64,000 nucleotides of DNA from NCBI GenBank assembly GCA_039915945.1, contig JBDSMH010000196.1, positions 4,699-68,698 of the forward strand, read 5' to 3'. Position 1 is the stretch's first letter. Each line of letters opens with the position of its first letter. Both the position numbers and the translations under genes were made by a program. The notes under the pieces are model-generated. The model was not told the origin of the DNA and did no database searches. It worked only from the letters and a program-made list of their open reading frames with translations. Of this stretch, positions 53,148 to 62,097 are shown piece by piece. The stretch comes from DATLFA01 sp039915945. Lineage in GTDB: Bacteria > Actinomycetota > Acidimicrobiia > Acidimicrobiales > WLNW01.

Positions 53148-53626
53148 GGGGTCGCGTTCTGGCGATCGCGCAGCGTGGTCGCGGGCGGGACACCGGCAAT
53201 TTGATGGGCCGACATCTCGCCGACGAGGTCGATGATGAACTTTCGCTCGGCGAAGCGCCATTTGTCGTCGACGCGTTCGAAGCGATCGTGGTAGCGGCCC
53301 ACGATGATCGGCTGCAGCGGCAAGTCGGGCGTTTCCTGCATGACGAGATAGCGCGAGCGCACCGCGGCGCTGGTTGCCGTTTCGTCGAGGTCGATCATGA
53401 CGTTCAGGCAGAGATGCGCGGTGCGGGGAATGCCGTCGTAGAGGCGTTGGCGGCTGCGGAACGATTCGGCCACTGCGGCGCCGCTGATCGCACCGATCGG
53501 TTCGGGGAACCACACCACCGCGTGTTCGAAGAGTTCGGCGCGTGTGTCGAAATCGCCGTTGTCGGTGGCCTCCATGTAGCGATACAGCAGGTTGCGGATC
53601 TGTTGTTCGTGAGAGCTCGGGTCCAT
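53144..53626 (-). CDS. SnoaL_4-type nuclear-transport-factor-2 fold protein
   Basis: A 160-residue protein with QQIRNLLYRYMEATDNGDFD, FEHAVVWFPEPIGAISGAAV, and GRYHDRFERVDDKWRFAERK, the pattern of SnoaL_4 proteins (ring-hydroxylating dioxygenase beta-like and steroid isomerase relatives). ATG 53626 has TACTGT seven bases upstream, whereas a longer in-frame start would run into the divergent hydrolase promoter. Forms an operon with the SnoaL gene downstream. Confidence 0.85.
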   Translation of the reverse strand: MDPSSHEQQIRNLLYRYMEATDNGDFDTRAELFEHAVVWFPEPIGAISGAAVAESFRSRQRLYDGIPRTAHLCLNVMIDLDETATSAAVRSRYLVMQETPDLPLQPIIVGRYHDRFERVDDKWRFAERKFIIDLVGEMSAHQIAGVPPATTLRDRQNATP

Positions 53627-53633
53627 GCTCGAC

Positions 53634-53639
53634 ACAGTA
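53634..53639 (-). promoter_or_regulatory. Candidate -10 of SnoaL_4 gene (leaderless)
   Basis: TACTGT on the minus strand, seven bases before the ATG at 53626. Confidence 0.4.
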
Positions 53640-53721
53640 TGCGAGTGGGTAGTTGGCCGCACCCGAGCCTCGGCCGTGTAGTACAACGGAGCACACGAGA
53701 TCGATCGTGGGGGGCCGCGCG

Positions 53722-54681
53722 ATGCCGGTACAGCCAGCAGTGCAAGCAGTGCTCGACGCAATGACGTCCGCCGCGCAATCCGCCGCTGGCCCGGAGACCG
53801 ACGCCGACTTCGACGTCGCGCAACGGCGCAAGCAGATGGACGACTTCACGGTGGCCGGCTTCGGGTCGGTCGGCGAGGCCGGCCCGGCGATGGTGGAGGA
53901 GTTCACCCACAAGGTCCCGGTCGCCGACGGTGTGATCCGCGTGCGCACCTATCGACCCGTGCAGGGCGGTGAACTCGCCTGCTACATCTATATCCACGGC
54001 GGCGGCTGGTGGCTCGGCAACATCGACATCTACGACGGCTCGTGCCGTGCCATGGCCGACCATCTCGGGTGCGTGGTCGCGTCGGTGGGATACCGGCTCG
54101 CACCGGAGCATGCGTTCCCGACCGCCGCCGAAGATTGTTACGCCGCGTTGCTCTGGGTGTCGATGAACGCGGACGCGCTGGGCGTCGACGCGGCGCGTAT
54201 CGCAGTCGGGGGTGGTAGCGCCGGTGGCAACCTCGCCGCCGTGGTGGCACTCATGGCCCGTGATCGGGGTGGCCCGTCGTTGCGCGCGCAGGTGCTCGAC
54301 ATCCCCGCGACCGATCTGATGATGGCGTCGCCGTCGATCGAAGCAAACGCCACCGGCTACATGCTCACCAAATCGGGCATGGAAGAGTGCCGGGCGTTCT
54401 ACGCGCCCGATCCCGCCGATTGGACGAATCCGTACGCATCGCCGATGCACGCCGCCGACCACTCGAACCTGCCGCCCGCGTGTGTCACGACATGTGAGTA
54501 CGATCCGCTGCGCGACGAGGGTGAGCAGTACGCCATGAAACTCGTCGCCGCCGGCGTACCCGTGACGATGCAGCGGGCGTTGGGTCACATCCACGGCTCG
54601 CACCACATGGTCAAGCTCATGCCCGACGCCGCGCGTTACAACGACACGGTCGTGCGCTTCCTCCGCCAACACCTCGCGTAA
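53722..54681 (+). CDS. HSL-family alpha/beta hydrolase (esterase)
   Basis: A 319-residue hormone-sensitive-lipase family esterase. Oxyanion motif YIHGGGWWLGN (about 91-101), nucleophile elbow GGGSAGGNLA, catalytic Asp region CEYDPLRDEGEQYA and His in LGHIHGSHH. ATG 53722 (MPVQPAVQAVLDAM) matches where HSL proteins begin. Divergent from the SnoaL pair; ends six bases before the strong palindrome. Ester substrate unknown. Confidence 0.9.
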   Translation: MPVQPAVQAVLDAMTSAAQSAAGPETDADFDVAQRRKQMDDFTVAGFGSVGEAGPAMVEEFTHKVPVADGVIRVRTYRPVQGGELACYIYIHGGGWWLGNIDIYDGSCRAMADHLGCVVASVGYRLAPEHAFPTAAEDCYAALLWVSMNADALGVDAARIAVGGGSAGGNLAAVVALMARDRGGPSLRAQVLDIPATDLMMASPSIEANATGYMLTKSGMEECRAFYAPDPADWTNPYASPMHAADHSNLPPACVTTCEYDPLRDEGEQYAMKLVAAGVPVTMQRALGHIHGSHHMVKLMPDAARYNDTVVRFLRQHLA

Positions 54682-54687
54682 CCCGCA

Positions 54688-54735
54688 TTCTGTTGGTGTT
54701 TTACAGGTATCGACACCTGTAAAACACCAACAGAA
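54688..54735. terminator. Perfect 21-bp stem palindrome between convergent genes
   Basis: Arms 54688-54708 (TTCTGTTGGTGTTTTACAGG followed by T) and 54715-54735 are perfect complements around a 6-base loop. It separates two convergent genes, so it can terminate both. The outer 13 bases match the inverted repeat after mazG at 14760-14809. Confidence 0.75.
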
Positions 54736-54738
54736 CGG

Positions 54739-55416
54739 CTAGGCGAGGTCGACGGAGCCGCGTTCGTGGCGGGTTCGCGGCACGGCCTCGTCGACGGAGA
54801 TCCACGCCTCGCCGTCGAAGCGGCGGATGATACGGGCGGGCGCACCGGCGACGATGCAGTGCGCCGGCACCTGTCCCGAGACGATGCTCCCCGCGGCGAC
54901 CACGACGTGTTCGCCGAGCACGGTGCCGGGCAACACGACGCTGTTGGTGCCGAGCCAACTGTTGGCCCCGATCGATACCGGCCGCGACGCTTGCAGTTGG
55001 TGCCCGATCGGCTCGTCAAAGTTCTCGTAGCCGTGGTTGATGTCGGTGATATAGACGCGCGGTCCCGTGTAGACGTGCGCGCCGATGGTGATTCCCGCCA
55101 GCGCGATGATGCCGTTATGCGCGCCGATGCTGCATCCCTCGCCGATGACGATGGTGGGGTCGTTGGCCTCGCTCTGCTGGGGGCTCAGCCCGACCGCCAT
55201 CGACACGTAGGGACCGATCAGCGCGCCGTCGCCGATGCGCATCCATCGCTCACCGTAGAGCGCCGTGGCGGGAAAGCAGATGGCCGCGCCCTTGCCGAAC
55301 GAACCGAACTGTTTGCTGCGGGGATGGGTGGGCGAGATCTTGCCGTGGTGTTCGGCGAATCGCCAGGTGGCATCGATCGCTCTCGCGAAAAGCTGGCTCG
55401 CCCGAGGAGTACGCAC
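54739..55416 (-). CDS. Left-handed beta-helix acyltransferase (hexapeptide family)
   Basis: A 225-residue protein with hexapeptide repeats: RIGDGALIGPYVSMAVG, IVIGEGCSIGAHNGIIAL, ITIGAHVYTGPRVYITDINH, VSIGANSWLGTNSVVLPG, and the closing IVAGAPARIIRRF. This is the maltose/galactoside O-acetyltransferase-like pattern, with the catalytic His in DINHGYEN. GTG 55416 has TACGTT six bases upstream. Transfers acetyl or acyl to a sugar-type hydroxyl; acceptor unknown. Confidence 0.9.
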   Translation of the reverse strand: MRTPRASQLFARAIDATWRFAEHHGKISPTHPRSKQFGSFGKGAAICFPATALYGERWMRIGDGALIGPYVSMAVGLSPQQSEANDPTIVIGEGCSIGAHNGIIALAGITIGAHVYTGPRVYITDINHGYENFDEPIGHQLQASRPVSIGANSWLGTNSVVLPGTVLGEHVVVAAGSIVSGQVPAHCIVAGAPARIIRRFDGEAWISVDEAVPRTRHERGSVDLA

Positions 55417-55422
55417 GAGCGG

Positions 55423-55428
55423 AACGTA
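55423..55428 (-). promoter_or_regulatory. Candidate -10 of acyltransferase gene (leaderless)
   Basis: TACGTT on the minus strand, six bases before the GTG at 55416. Confidence 0.4.
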
Positions 55429-55449
55429 CTACTCGGCGCGGCGACCGTC

Positions 55450-57786
55450 TCAGATCGTGCCGATCAACTCGAGAATGCGCGTCGGCGGCAGGTACTGGTC
55501 GGTGATCGTCACCGCGAACGGTGCGAGCGCGTCTTCGATGGCGTTGGTCAACGCTGCCGGAGCGCCGACCGCGCCGCCTTCGCCGACGCCGCGATGATCG
55601 ACCGGCTCTTCGGGGGGCGACTCGAGGTGATCACACTCGATCGACGGCATTTCGACCGCGCCGGGGATCAGGTAGTCCATGAACGTGGTCGTCAGGAATT
55701 GACCGTCGGCGTCGTAGACGACGCGTTCGAACAACACATTGCCGATGCCCTGCACGATGCCCCCCCGCACCTGTCCCTCGACGATGGCGGGATTGATCAT
55801 CTCGCCACAGTCTTCGGCGCTGAAATAACGCAAGATCTGCACCTCGCCGGTGGCGACGTCGACTTCGACCCAACAACAGTGTGTTGCCTGCGCCCAGCCC
55901 CCATCGGGAATGCCGAAGTCGTAGGTGCACTCGAAGCCGGGACTCATGTCGGGCGGCAGTGAACCCGTTGCCGTGTAGCCGGTCGCGGCGATCGTCGCCA
56001 GCGGTACGGCGCTGGCGGGCACGCCGCGCACCATCACTTCGCCGTCGGCGAGCACGACATCGGCGACGGCGACTTCCTTCATGTGCGCGTAGATGCGCGC
56101 CACGCGGTCGCGCACTTCGCGGGCGGCGCCGATCACCGCGCCGCTGCCGAGCCGGGCCGCGCGGCTACCGCCCGTGCCGACGAGATTGAACGGTGTGCGT
56201 GCGGTGTCGCCGGCGACGACGCGCACCTTGTCGAGGCTGACGCCGAGTTGGTCGGCGGCCAACTGCCCCAGGGTCGTCTGGTGTGACTGGCCGTGCGGCA
56301 TCTGCGATGTGAAGACGGTGAGCGTGCCGTCGGGCTCGAGGCGGGCGACGGCTCGTTGCGCCGACCGGGGCGACGCCGAGGCTCCCATCGCCGCCGAGAA
56401 GTTGGGCGGCCCGGGCGCGTGCTCCATGAACGTGGCCATGCCGAAGCCGAGGTAACGACCTTCGCCGCGCAAGCGCTGCTGTTCGACGCGAAAGGCTTCG
56501 ATGTCGACGTACTCGAGCGCACGCTCGTGCGTCTCGTACGCCGTCAGGTTGCTGATGGTCGGGCCGGTGACCATCTCGGTGGGGAGGTCGGCTTTGGTGA
56601 GCAGATTGCGCCGGCGGATCACGTGCGGCTCGACGCCCACCGCGCGCGCGACGAGTTGCAGCAGCCGTTCGCGTACCCAGGTCTCGGCGGCCCACGGTCC
56701 GCGGTAGGCGACGACGGTTGCCTTGTTTGTGGCCACGACCGTGGACTCGAAGCGGTAGTTGCGGATGCGATACGCGTTGGGGAACACGATGCGCACGAGT
56801 GAGCTGTAGGCCGTCGTCGGCAGTGTGGTCAACTGGTACGAGCCCTGATCGGTGAACATGTGAAGCCGTGCGCCGAGGATCGTGCCCTCGGCGTCGACCG
56901 CGATCTCGGCCTCGAGGTGTTCGTCGCGCGCATGGCCCGCGGTCATCAAGTTCTCGACGCGGTCCTCGATCCACTTGACCGGTCGGCCGAGAATGAGCGA
57001 TGCCGCCGCGACCGCAACGTCCTCGCGGCTGATGTACGCCTTTTGCCCGAACGAGCCACCGATATCGCGGCATATCACCCGCACCTTGTGCGCGTCGATC
57101 GACAGCAACTGTGCGAGATGTACGCGCAGCGCGTGCGGGTTTTGGTGCGCGGCATGAAACAGGAGCTCGCCCGCCGCCGGGCGATAGTCGGCGATGGCCG
57201 CGCGTGACTCCATCGGTGCGTTGGTCATGCGCGAGAGACGAAACGTGTGCGCGATCACGTGGGTCGCGGAAGCGAACGCCTCGTCGACGGCGCCGTACTC
57301 CCACGTCTCGTTGTACAACTTGTTGGTAGCCGCGCTCTCGAACACGGCGGGCTTGTCTGCGTCGAGTGCATCGGCGATCGACACAATGGGTTCGAGTGGC
57401 GAGTAGGTGGCTTCGATCAGTTCGCAGGCGTCTTCCGCGATCGCACGCGAGGTCGCCACGACGATCGCGACCGGGTCACCGACGAAGCGCACGCGATCGG
57501 ACGCCAACGGACCGTACGGCGGCGTGTGATGCCCCTTTGGTCCGATCGGCTGCATGACGCCGACACGGTCGGCGAACTCGGCAGCGGTCATGACGGCCAC
57601 CACACCCGTCAACGCGCGCGCAAGCGAGACGTCGATCGACTCGAGGGTGGCGTGTGCGTGGGGGCTGCGACAGAACGCCGCGTGGAGCATGCCCGGCACG
57701 TGCATGTCATCGACGTAGGTGCCGCGCCCGGTGAGAATGCGCGGATCCTCGACCCGGCGCACTCGCGCCCCGACCAACTTGCTCAC
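55450..57786 (-). CDS. Orphan molybdenum hydroxylase large subunit (xanthine dehydrogenase family)
   Basis: A 778-residue catalytic subunit. Start LVGARVRRVEDPRILTGRGT, Moco contacts RDIGGSFGQK and SQMPHGQSHQTTL, AEDCGEMINPAIVEGQVRGG, and catalytic Glu in HRGVGEGGAVGAP. The active-site loop reads VVAYRGPWAAETW, so it is not a form I CO dehydrogenase. Unlike the copy at 16594 it has no FeS, FAD or maturation genes beside it and must borrow them. GTG 57786 has GAGGGAG upstream. Substrate unknown. Confidence 0.92.
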   Translation of the reverse strand: MSKLVGARVRRVEDPRILTGRGTYVDDMHVPGMLHAAFCRSPHAHATLESIDVSLARALTGVVAVMTAAEFADRVGVMQPIGPKGHHTPPYGPLASDRVRFVGDPVAIVVATSRAIAEDACELIEATYSPLEPIVSIADALDADKPAVFESAATNKLYNETWEYGAVDEAFASATHVIAHTFRLSRMTNAPMESRAAIADYRPAAGELLFHAAHQNPHALRVHLAQLLSIDAHKVRVICRDIGGSFGQKAYISREDVAVAAASLILGRPVKWIEDRVENLMTAGHARDEHLEAEIAVDAEGTILGARLHMFTDQGSYQLTTLPTTAYSSLVRIVFPNAYRIRNYRFESTVVATNKATVVAYRGPWAAETWVRERLLQLVARAVGVEPHVIRRRNLLTKADLPTEMVTGPTISNLTAYETHERALEYVDIEAFRVEQQRLRGEGRYLGFGMATFMEHAPGPPNFSAAMGASASPRSAQRAVARLEPDGTLTVFTSQMPHGQSHQTTLGQLAADQLGVSLDKVRVVAGDTARTPFNLVGTGGSRAARLGSGAVIGAAREVRDRVARIYAHMKEVAVADVVLADGEVMVRGVPASAVPLATIAATGYTATGSLPPDMSPGFECTYDFGIPDGGWAQATHCCWVEVDVATGEVQILRYFSAEDCGEMINPAIVEGQVRGGIVQGIGNVLFERVVYDADGQFLTTTFMDYLIPGAVEMPSIECDHLESPPEEPVDHRGVGEGGAVGAPAALTNAIEDALAPFAVTITDQYLPPTRILELIGTI

Positions 57787-57853
57787 GTCGCGCTCCCTCT
57801 TGCCTCCGTCGGGAAGGCGTTACGCAAGATAGTGTCTCGCGGGGAGGTCGATC

Positions 57854-58552
57854 ATGCTCGGCTACGCGCCTCGTTGCGTCTTCATGGTGTTCGCCAATCC
57901 ACCGGCGGACCGTGTCGAGGAATTGCATCATTGGTACCAGGTGGTTCACGGCCCCGATGCGCTGGCGAACGGCTCGTTCAATGCGTTGCGGCGCTATCGC
58001 TGCGTCTCCAATCCTGACGCGCCGATGCTGGCGTTGTGGGAAGGCGAGTGGACGAGCGACAAGGATGCGTGGGACTACATCGCGCCCCGGGCGCGTGAGC
58101 TGCACGATTCCGGCCGCATCGGCGACATCCCGAGCGCCGACTGGGCGTCGATGACCTTCTCGTCGGATCCGCCGTGCAAACCCCTCGACGTGCAGCCCCA
58201 ACGCTCGATGACCATGGTGCAGAGCGACTGGTATCACCCGGTGCGGCAGCAGTCGTTGGCCGAGTGGGCGAACGAGACCGGACTCGACGCCGATCAGGTC
58301 GGCGGGCCCTGGCACGCGCGCTATTTCTACAGCGCGGACCCACTCGTCGAGGCCGGATTACACGTCGCGTTCTTCGAGAGCAACTACGAGGTCGACGAAG
58401 TCACCGACATGTGGTCCTCGATCGGCGCGTCGGGCCCGTCGCCCACCCGACCGTTCAAAGGGCTCTTCGAGGAGCGCGGGCAAGATGGGCCCGCGCCAGC
58501 ACACGTGCCGGTCTACGTCTCGCATTGGGTGCCGATCGCCAACCTCCCCTGA
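57854..58552 (+). CDS. Hypothetical protein, possibly EthD-like dimeric alpha/beta-barrel
   Basis: A 232-residue protein with two similar halves. FMVFANPPADRVEELHHWYQVVH is followed by FNALRRYRCVSNPDAPML, the layout of EthD/DABB proteins that help degradation enzymes. The second half (MTMVQSDWYHPVRQQSLAEW) may repeat the fold. ATG 57854 follows GGGGAGG. Divergent from the hydroxylase subunit gene; a role in the same catabolic unit is inference. Confidence 0.75.
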   Translation: MLGYAPRCVFMVFANPPADRVEELHHWYQVVHGPDALANGSFNALRRYRCVSNPDAPMLALWEGEWTSDKDAWDYIAPRARELHDSGRIGDIPSADWASMTFSSDPPCKPLDVQPQRSMTMVQSDWYHPVRQQSLAEWANETGLDADQVGGPWHARYFYSADPLVEAGLHVAFFESNYEVDEVTDMWSSIGASGPSPTRPFKGLFEERGQDGPAPAHVPVYVSHWVPIANLP

Positions 58553-58553
58553 G

Positions 58554-59561
58554 TCAGAGGCCCGAGCGGCCTCCGGCAGAGCGGGGAACGAGGCTGGCGA
58601 ATTGGCGGGCGGTCTCGATCATGGTGCGAGCGAACTCATGGAGATCGGTCGCGGTCGTCCGGGTCGGATCCGACAGCGAGCGCTGGTAGATGCCTTCGGT
58701 CAGCACGGCGAACTTGAAGCGGTACAGCACGTCGTAATACGTGAGATCGACGAGCGCGCGTCCTGACCGCTCGGAGTAGTGCGCGAGCAGTTCGTCGGGG
58801 CGGGGCCAGCCGTCGCCGCTGCGCCGCTCGGTCCAGGTGCGCTTGAACCCGGCGACGTCGAGCAAGGGGTCGCCGATCGTGGCGGTCTCCCAGTCGAGCA
58901 ACGCCGCGAGCATCGGTGGGTGCGTGCGGGCGACGAGCATGTTGTTGCCGTTGACGTCGCCGTGCATGATCGTCGGTGTCCAATCGGCCGGGAGATTTGC
59001 CTCGAGCCACGAACCGACATCGTCGATGCCATCGAGCAGTTGCGACGGATACGAGTAGTACTGCGTCAACCAGCGCGTGCGTTGCCGCTTGTGAAAGCCC
59101 TCGATGCGCCCGAGGTCGGCGAGGCCGCGTTGGCGCCAGTCGACGGCATGCAGCGCGGCCATGGCATCGACCGCCGAGAACGACATCGCACGGCGCGACT
59201 CGGGCGTCGCCCAGTCGCTCGGCAGCGGCTCGGTGGGCATGAAGCCGTCGACATAGGACATCACGTAGAAGACGCACCCCAGCACGTCGCGTTCGTCGCA
59301 GAGCGCGATCGGCGACGGATGGGGGACCGGCGTGCCCTCGAGGGCCGAGAGCAGACGGAACTCGCGCCGCATGCCGTCGTCGGCGCGGTCGAGGGCCACC
59401 GTGGCGGGGCGACGGAGCACCACCTGATCGCGCCCGTCGCTGACGAGATACGTGATGTTCGATCGGCCGGCGACGATGGTGCTGATGTCGATGGAGGGCC
59501 CACCCATGACGCCGGCGCGGTCGAGCCACGCGATGAGCGCCGCCTGCTCGGTGTCGTCCAT
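58554..59561 (-). CDS. APH-family phosphotransferase (ACAD10/FadE36-like)
   Basis: A 335-residue kinase-fold protein of the aminoglycoside-phosphotransferase family. ISTIVAGRSNITYLVSDG is the nucleotide loop, MHGDVNGNNMLVA the catalytic loop (Asp and Asn) and LLDWETATIGDPLLDVAGF the metal-binding Asp region. Homologues next to acyl-CoA genes phosphorylate hydroxyacyl-CoA or similar lipids. ATG 59561 (MDDTEQAALIAWL) is one base past the SDR stop, so the two are an operon. Confidence 0.87.
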   Translation of the reverse strand: MDDTEQAALIAWLDRAGVMGGPSIDISTIVAGRSNITYLVSDGRDQVVLRRPATVALDRADDGMRREFRLLSALEGTPVPHPSPIALCDERDVLGCVFYVMSYVDGFMPTEPLPSDWATPESRRAMSFSAVDAMAALHAVDWRQRGLADLGRIEGFHKRQRTRWLTQYYSYPSQLLDGIDDVGSWLEANLPADWTPTIMHGDVNGNNMLVARTHPPMLAALLDWETATIGDPLLDVAGFKRTWTERRSGDGWPRPDELLAHYSERSGRALVDLTYYDVLYRFKFAVLTEGIYQRSLSDPTRTTATDLHEFARTMIETARQFASLVPRSAGGRSGL

Positions 59562-59562
59562 C

Positions 59563-60402
59563 TCAGGCGGGCAGCGTGCCCATCTCGCGCGCGATGTCCT
59601 GTACTTGGAGATTGCCGCCGTTCGCGAAGTCGCCCGGCGGCGCCGCGAGAATGTGGGCGATCGTGTCACCGACGACCTCGACGGGCGCCGCGTGACGGCG
59701 CACGAACTCGAGCTTGTCCCCCGCGGCCATCACGCGTTCGGTGGCGACCGCTCCGGGCTGAAGGTTGTACATGACAAGGCCGTCGCGCTCGTGCTCGACC
59801 AGCACTTGCGCCACGATGCGATGGAACCCGGCCTTGGACACGCCGTAGGTGAGGGCCCATCCGCCTTCGCCGATGCGGGCGGGAGGCTTGGCGTAGCCCG
59901 CACCGCTGGTGACGTTGCCGACGACCCCGCCACCGCGCTCGACCATGTGCCGCACGATCGGTTGCATCAACAACAATTGCGCCGCGACGTTGCCGTACAG
60001 CCGCTTTTCGATCTCGTCGGCCGGTGTGTCGAGGAAGAGCCGCTCGCCCGCCGGCCCGACGTAGATCGCGTTGTTGCACAGCACGTCGACGTAGCCGAGC
60101 GCATCGAGCGCGGCCGGTCCGCACGCCAACACCTGGTCGCGATCGAGTAGATCGACGGCGATGGGGAAGGCCCGCTGACCCAGCGCTTCGATCGCTGCTG
60201 CGGTTGCGTCGAGCGAACCGCTGACCAACTTCAACTCCGGAAGCGCTTCGGCCTCGGGGCGCCGCGCGGCATCGCCTTCGTGTTGCGTGCGGCCGGTGAA
60301 CGCGACGTCGTAACCACGACGCGCCAACCCCAACGCAACTTGCTTGCCGATGCCGCGCGTCGCTCCGGTGACCAGTGCCGTTCTTGCCGACGATGGGCTC
60401 AT
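59563..60402 (-). CDS. Short-chain dehydrogenase/reductase
   Basis: A 279-residue SDR. Cofactor motif TGATRGIGKQVALGLARRGY, CNNAIYVGP, catalytic Ser in NVTSGAGYAK and YxxxK in LTYGVSKAGFHR, then LQPGAVATERV. ATG 60402 is preferred to the TTG three codons upstream because TAACTT lies seven bases before it. First gene of a two-gene operon with the phosphotransferase. Substrate unknown. Confidence 0.9.
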   Translation of the reverse strand: MSPSSARTALVTGATRGIGKQVALGLARRGYDVAFTGRTQHEGDAARRPEAEALPELKLVSGSLDATAAAIEALGQRAFPIAVDLLDRDQVLACGPAALDALGYVDVLCNNAIYVGPAGERLFLDTPADEIEKRLYGNVAAQLLLMQPIVRHMVERGGGVVGNVTSGAGYAKPPARIGEGGWALTYGVSKAGFHRIVAQVLVEHERDGLVMYNLQPGAVATERVMAAGDKLEFVRRHAAPVEVVGDTIAHILAAPPGDFANGGNLQVQDIAREMGTLPA

Positions 60403-60409
60403 GGCCGGC

Positions 60410-60415
60410 AAGTTA
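60410..60415 (-). promoter_or_regulatory. Candidate -10 of SDR gene (leaderless)
   Basis: TAACTT on the minus strand, seven bases before the ATG at 60402. Confidence 0.4.
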
Positions 60416-60428
60416 GCTGCTCGCCGAA

Positions 60429-61886
60429 CTATGCCGCTTCGAAGGCCCCCACGTCGGGACGGGCATCGCGCGGCACACCGCGGATGTCGGTCGCCGGCGC
60501 CGACACCGTGCTGCCGCCGTTGATGGCCGGACTGTTCGCCGCCGGCGTGTAATCGGCGTTGACCGAGACGGAGGTGGTTTGGTCGCCGCTACCGACTTGC
60601 GCCGGCGCCTGGCTGCCGACGTAGACGTTGTGATCGAGTTGGACCTGCGCGCTCCACACCACTACGCCTGCACCCGGACGTGACGCCACAGTGAGGTTGT
60701 TGCGGTAGATGAGGGCGGAGCTGGAGCTGGCGGTGAGCTCTCCACCGTCGATGTCGGGATGACGAAGGTTGTTCACGAGGGTGTTGTTGATCGCGAGGAC
60801 GTTCTTCGCGTGGAACACGTGGACGCCGCGCCCGCCGTTCTCATAGCAGAGGTTGTTCTGGATCAGCGTCGAGCCGGTGTAACCGTTGTTGTCGTTGTAG
60901 TCGACGATGATGCAGTTGCCATCGGTGACCTTCTGCCCGGGCCCGGGAGGTGCGGTGTTGGTGTTGTGGTGCACTCGATTGCCGGAGATGTACATCGAGA
61001 ACCCGTCGCCGTTGTTGCCTCCGCCGATGTTGGCCGACAGGAAGAACGAGATCGCCGACGTCTGGTATGTATTCCACTTCGACGCGCCGTAGACCTCGTT
61101 GCCTTCGATGCGCACGTGGTTCGACTCGATGCTGCAGATGCCGCAGCCACCGGTGTCGTGGACGATGTTGCCGATCACCTTCACATGGTGCGAGGTCTTG
61201 ACCTCGATGCCGTCGGTCATCTGCTGGTCGGATAATGCCGTGCCTTTGATCTCGAGCCCGCGGATTTCGACGTAGGACGAGTTCAAGACATAGAAGCCCT
61301 GCCAAAAGGAGTTGAGCTGCACCACCGGTCGCTCGCCCGTGTAGGCCGCGATCGTGGTCCAGGCATTGGCGGTGCCGTTCTTGCCTTCGATGTTGAACTG
61401 TTCATTGGGGGCCGCGGTGTAGTTGCCGCCGCGTACGTAGAGCGTGTCGCCCGCCTTGAGACGAGAGATCGAACCACTCAGTGACCGCCATGGCGCGGCG
61501 ATGGTTCCGGCTGCGACATCGTTGCCGTTGGTGGCGACGTAGTAGGTCGCGCCACCCGTCGGCGGGCGGGTGGTGGTGGTTGTCGTCGTGGTTGTCGTCG
61601 TGGTGGTGGGACGAGTGGTCGACGTGGTGGTCGTCGGACGAGTGGTCGATGTGGTCGTGGCGCTGGTGGTGGTGGTTGCGCGAGTCGTCGTGGTCGCGCG
61701 CTGGGTGGTGGTCGTCGTGCGCCACGGGCGTTTGGAGGCGGAGACCTCGACGAGCTTGGCGCCCCGGTCGTCGTTCTGCGCCGAACCGATGCTCGCGGTG
61801 CCGGCCACGATGAGGAAGGCCCCGAGCGCGGCGATGGCCAACGTTCGCCGATTGCGCAGTCGGCCGCGGATGCCGTTCGTGTCCAT
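60429..61886 (-). CDS. Secreted right-handed beta-helix protein with Thr-rich stalk
   Basis: A 485-residue exported protein. Signal peptide RTLAIAALGAFLIVAGTASI ending GSAQ, a low-complexity stalk of Thr runs broken by Arg/Pro (about 57-110), then a parallel beta-helix starting GATYYVATNGNDVAAGT and GDTLYVRGGNY, with repeated coils (SYVEIRGLEIKG, HHVKVIGNIVHDTGG, NHVRIEGNEVYG, VLAINNTLVNN) and the usual PDVGAFEAA end. The fold is that of PL9/pectate-lyase-like polysaccharide-active proteins; catalytic residues were not identified. ATG 61886 has GAGAGG upstream. No C-terminal sorting motif. Confidence 0.87.
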   Translation of the reverse strand: MDTNGIRGRLRNRRTLAIAALGAFLIVAGTASIGSAQNDDRGAKLVEVSASKRPWRTTTTTQRATTTTRATTTTSATTTSTTRPTTTTSTTRPTTTTTTTTTTTTTRPPTGGATYYVATNGNDVAAGTIAAPWRSLSGSISRLKAGDTLYVRGGNYTAAPNEQFNIEGKNGTANAWTTIAAYTGERPVVQLNSFWQGFYVLNSSYVEIRGLEIKGTALSDQQMTDGIEVKTSHHVKVIGNIVHDTGGCGICSIESNHVRIEGNEVYGASKWNTYQTSAISFFLSANIGGGNNGDGFSMYISGNRVHHNTNTAPPGPGQKVTDGNCIIVDYNDNNGYTGSTLIQNNLCYENGGRGVHVFHAKNVLAINNTLVNNLRHPDIDGGELTASSSSALIYRNNLTVASRPGAGVVVWSAQVQLDHNVYVGSQAPAQVGSGDQTTSVSVNADYTPAANSPAINGGSTVSAPATDIRGVPRDARPDVGAFEAA

Positions 61887-62097
61887 GTGCGATTCCTCTC
61901 GGCGCCGCCCGCGCATGGTTCACTTCGGGTTCTGGCGGTAACAGAACTGTAATAACTATCGTCGGATAGCCCGGGGACTTGAGAGAAAAACCCCCAAAAG
62001 GTTGGACAGCGCGCCACCTGAAGTGGTCGCGCCGTCACGTATTCGCAATGTTTGGCGGGAATCTGCGGGCCGGCGGGGCCGCGGCAATGATGGTTCC
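61887..62097. other. Divergent intergenic region, no gene
   Basis: 211 bases between the beta-helix gene (minus) and the acyl-CoA ligase (plus). It includes an A/T-richer stretch (CTGTAATAACTATCG around 61950) and the GAGAAAAACCCCCAAAAGG stretch at 61982, probably promoter DNA. No inverted repeat of note. Confidence 0.4.

Noticed and set aside
61560..61730. Coding or CRISPR-like repeat in the GGT/GTC-rich stretch
   Set aside because: It is the low-complexity Thr-codon stalk of the minus-strand beta-helix protein; the antisense Val/Trp runs are shadows, and there are no spacers.
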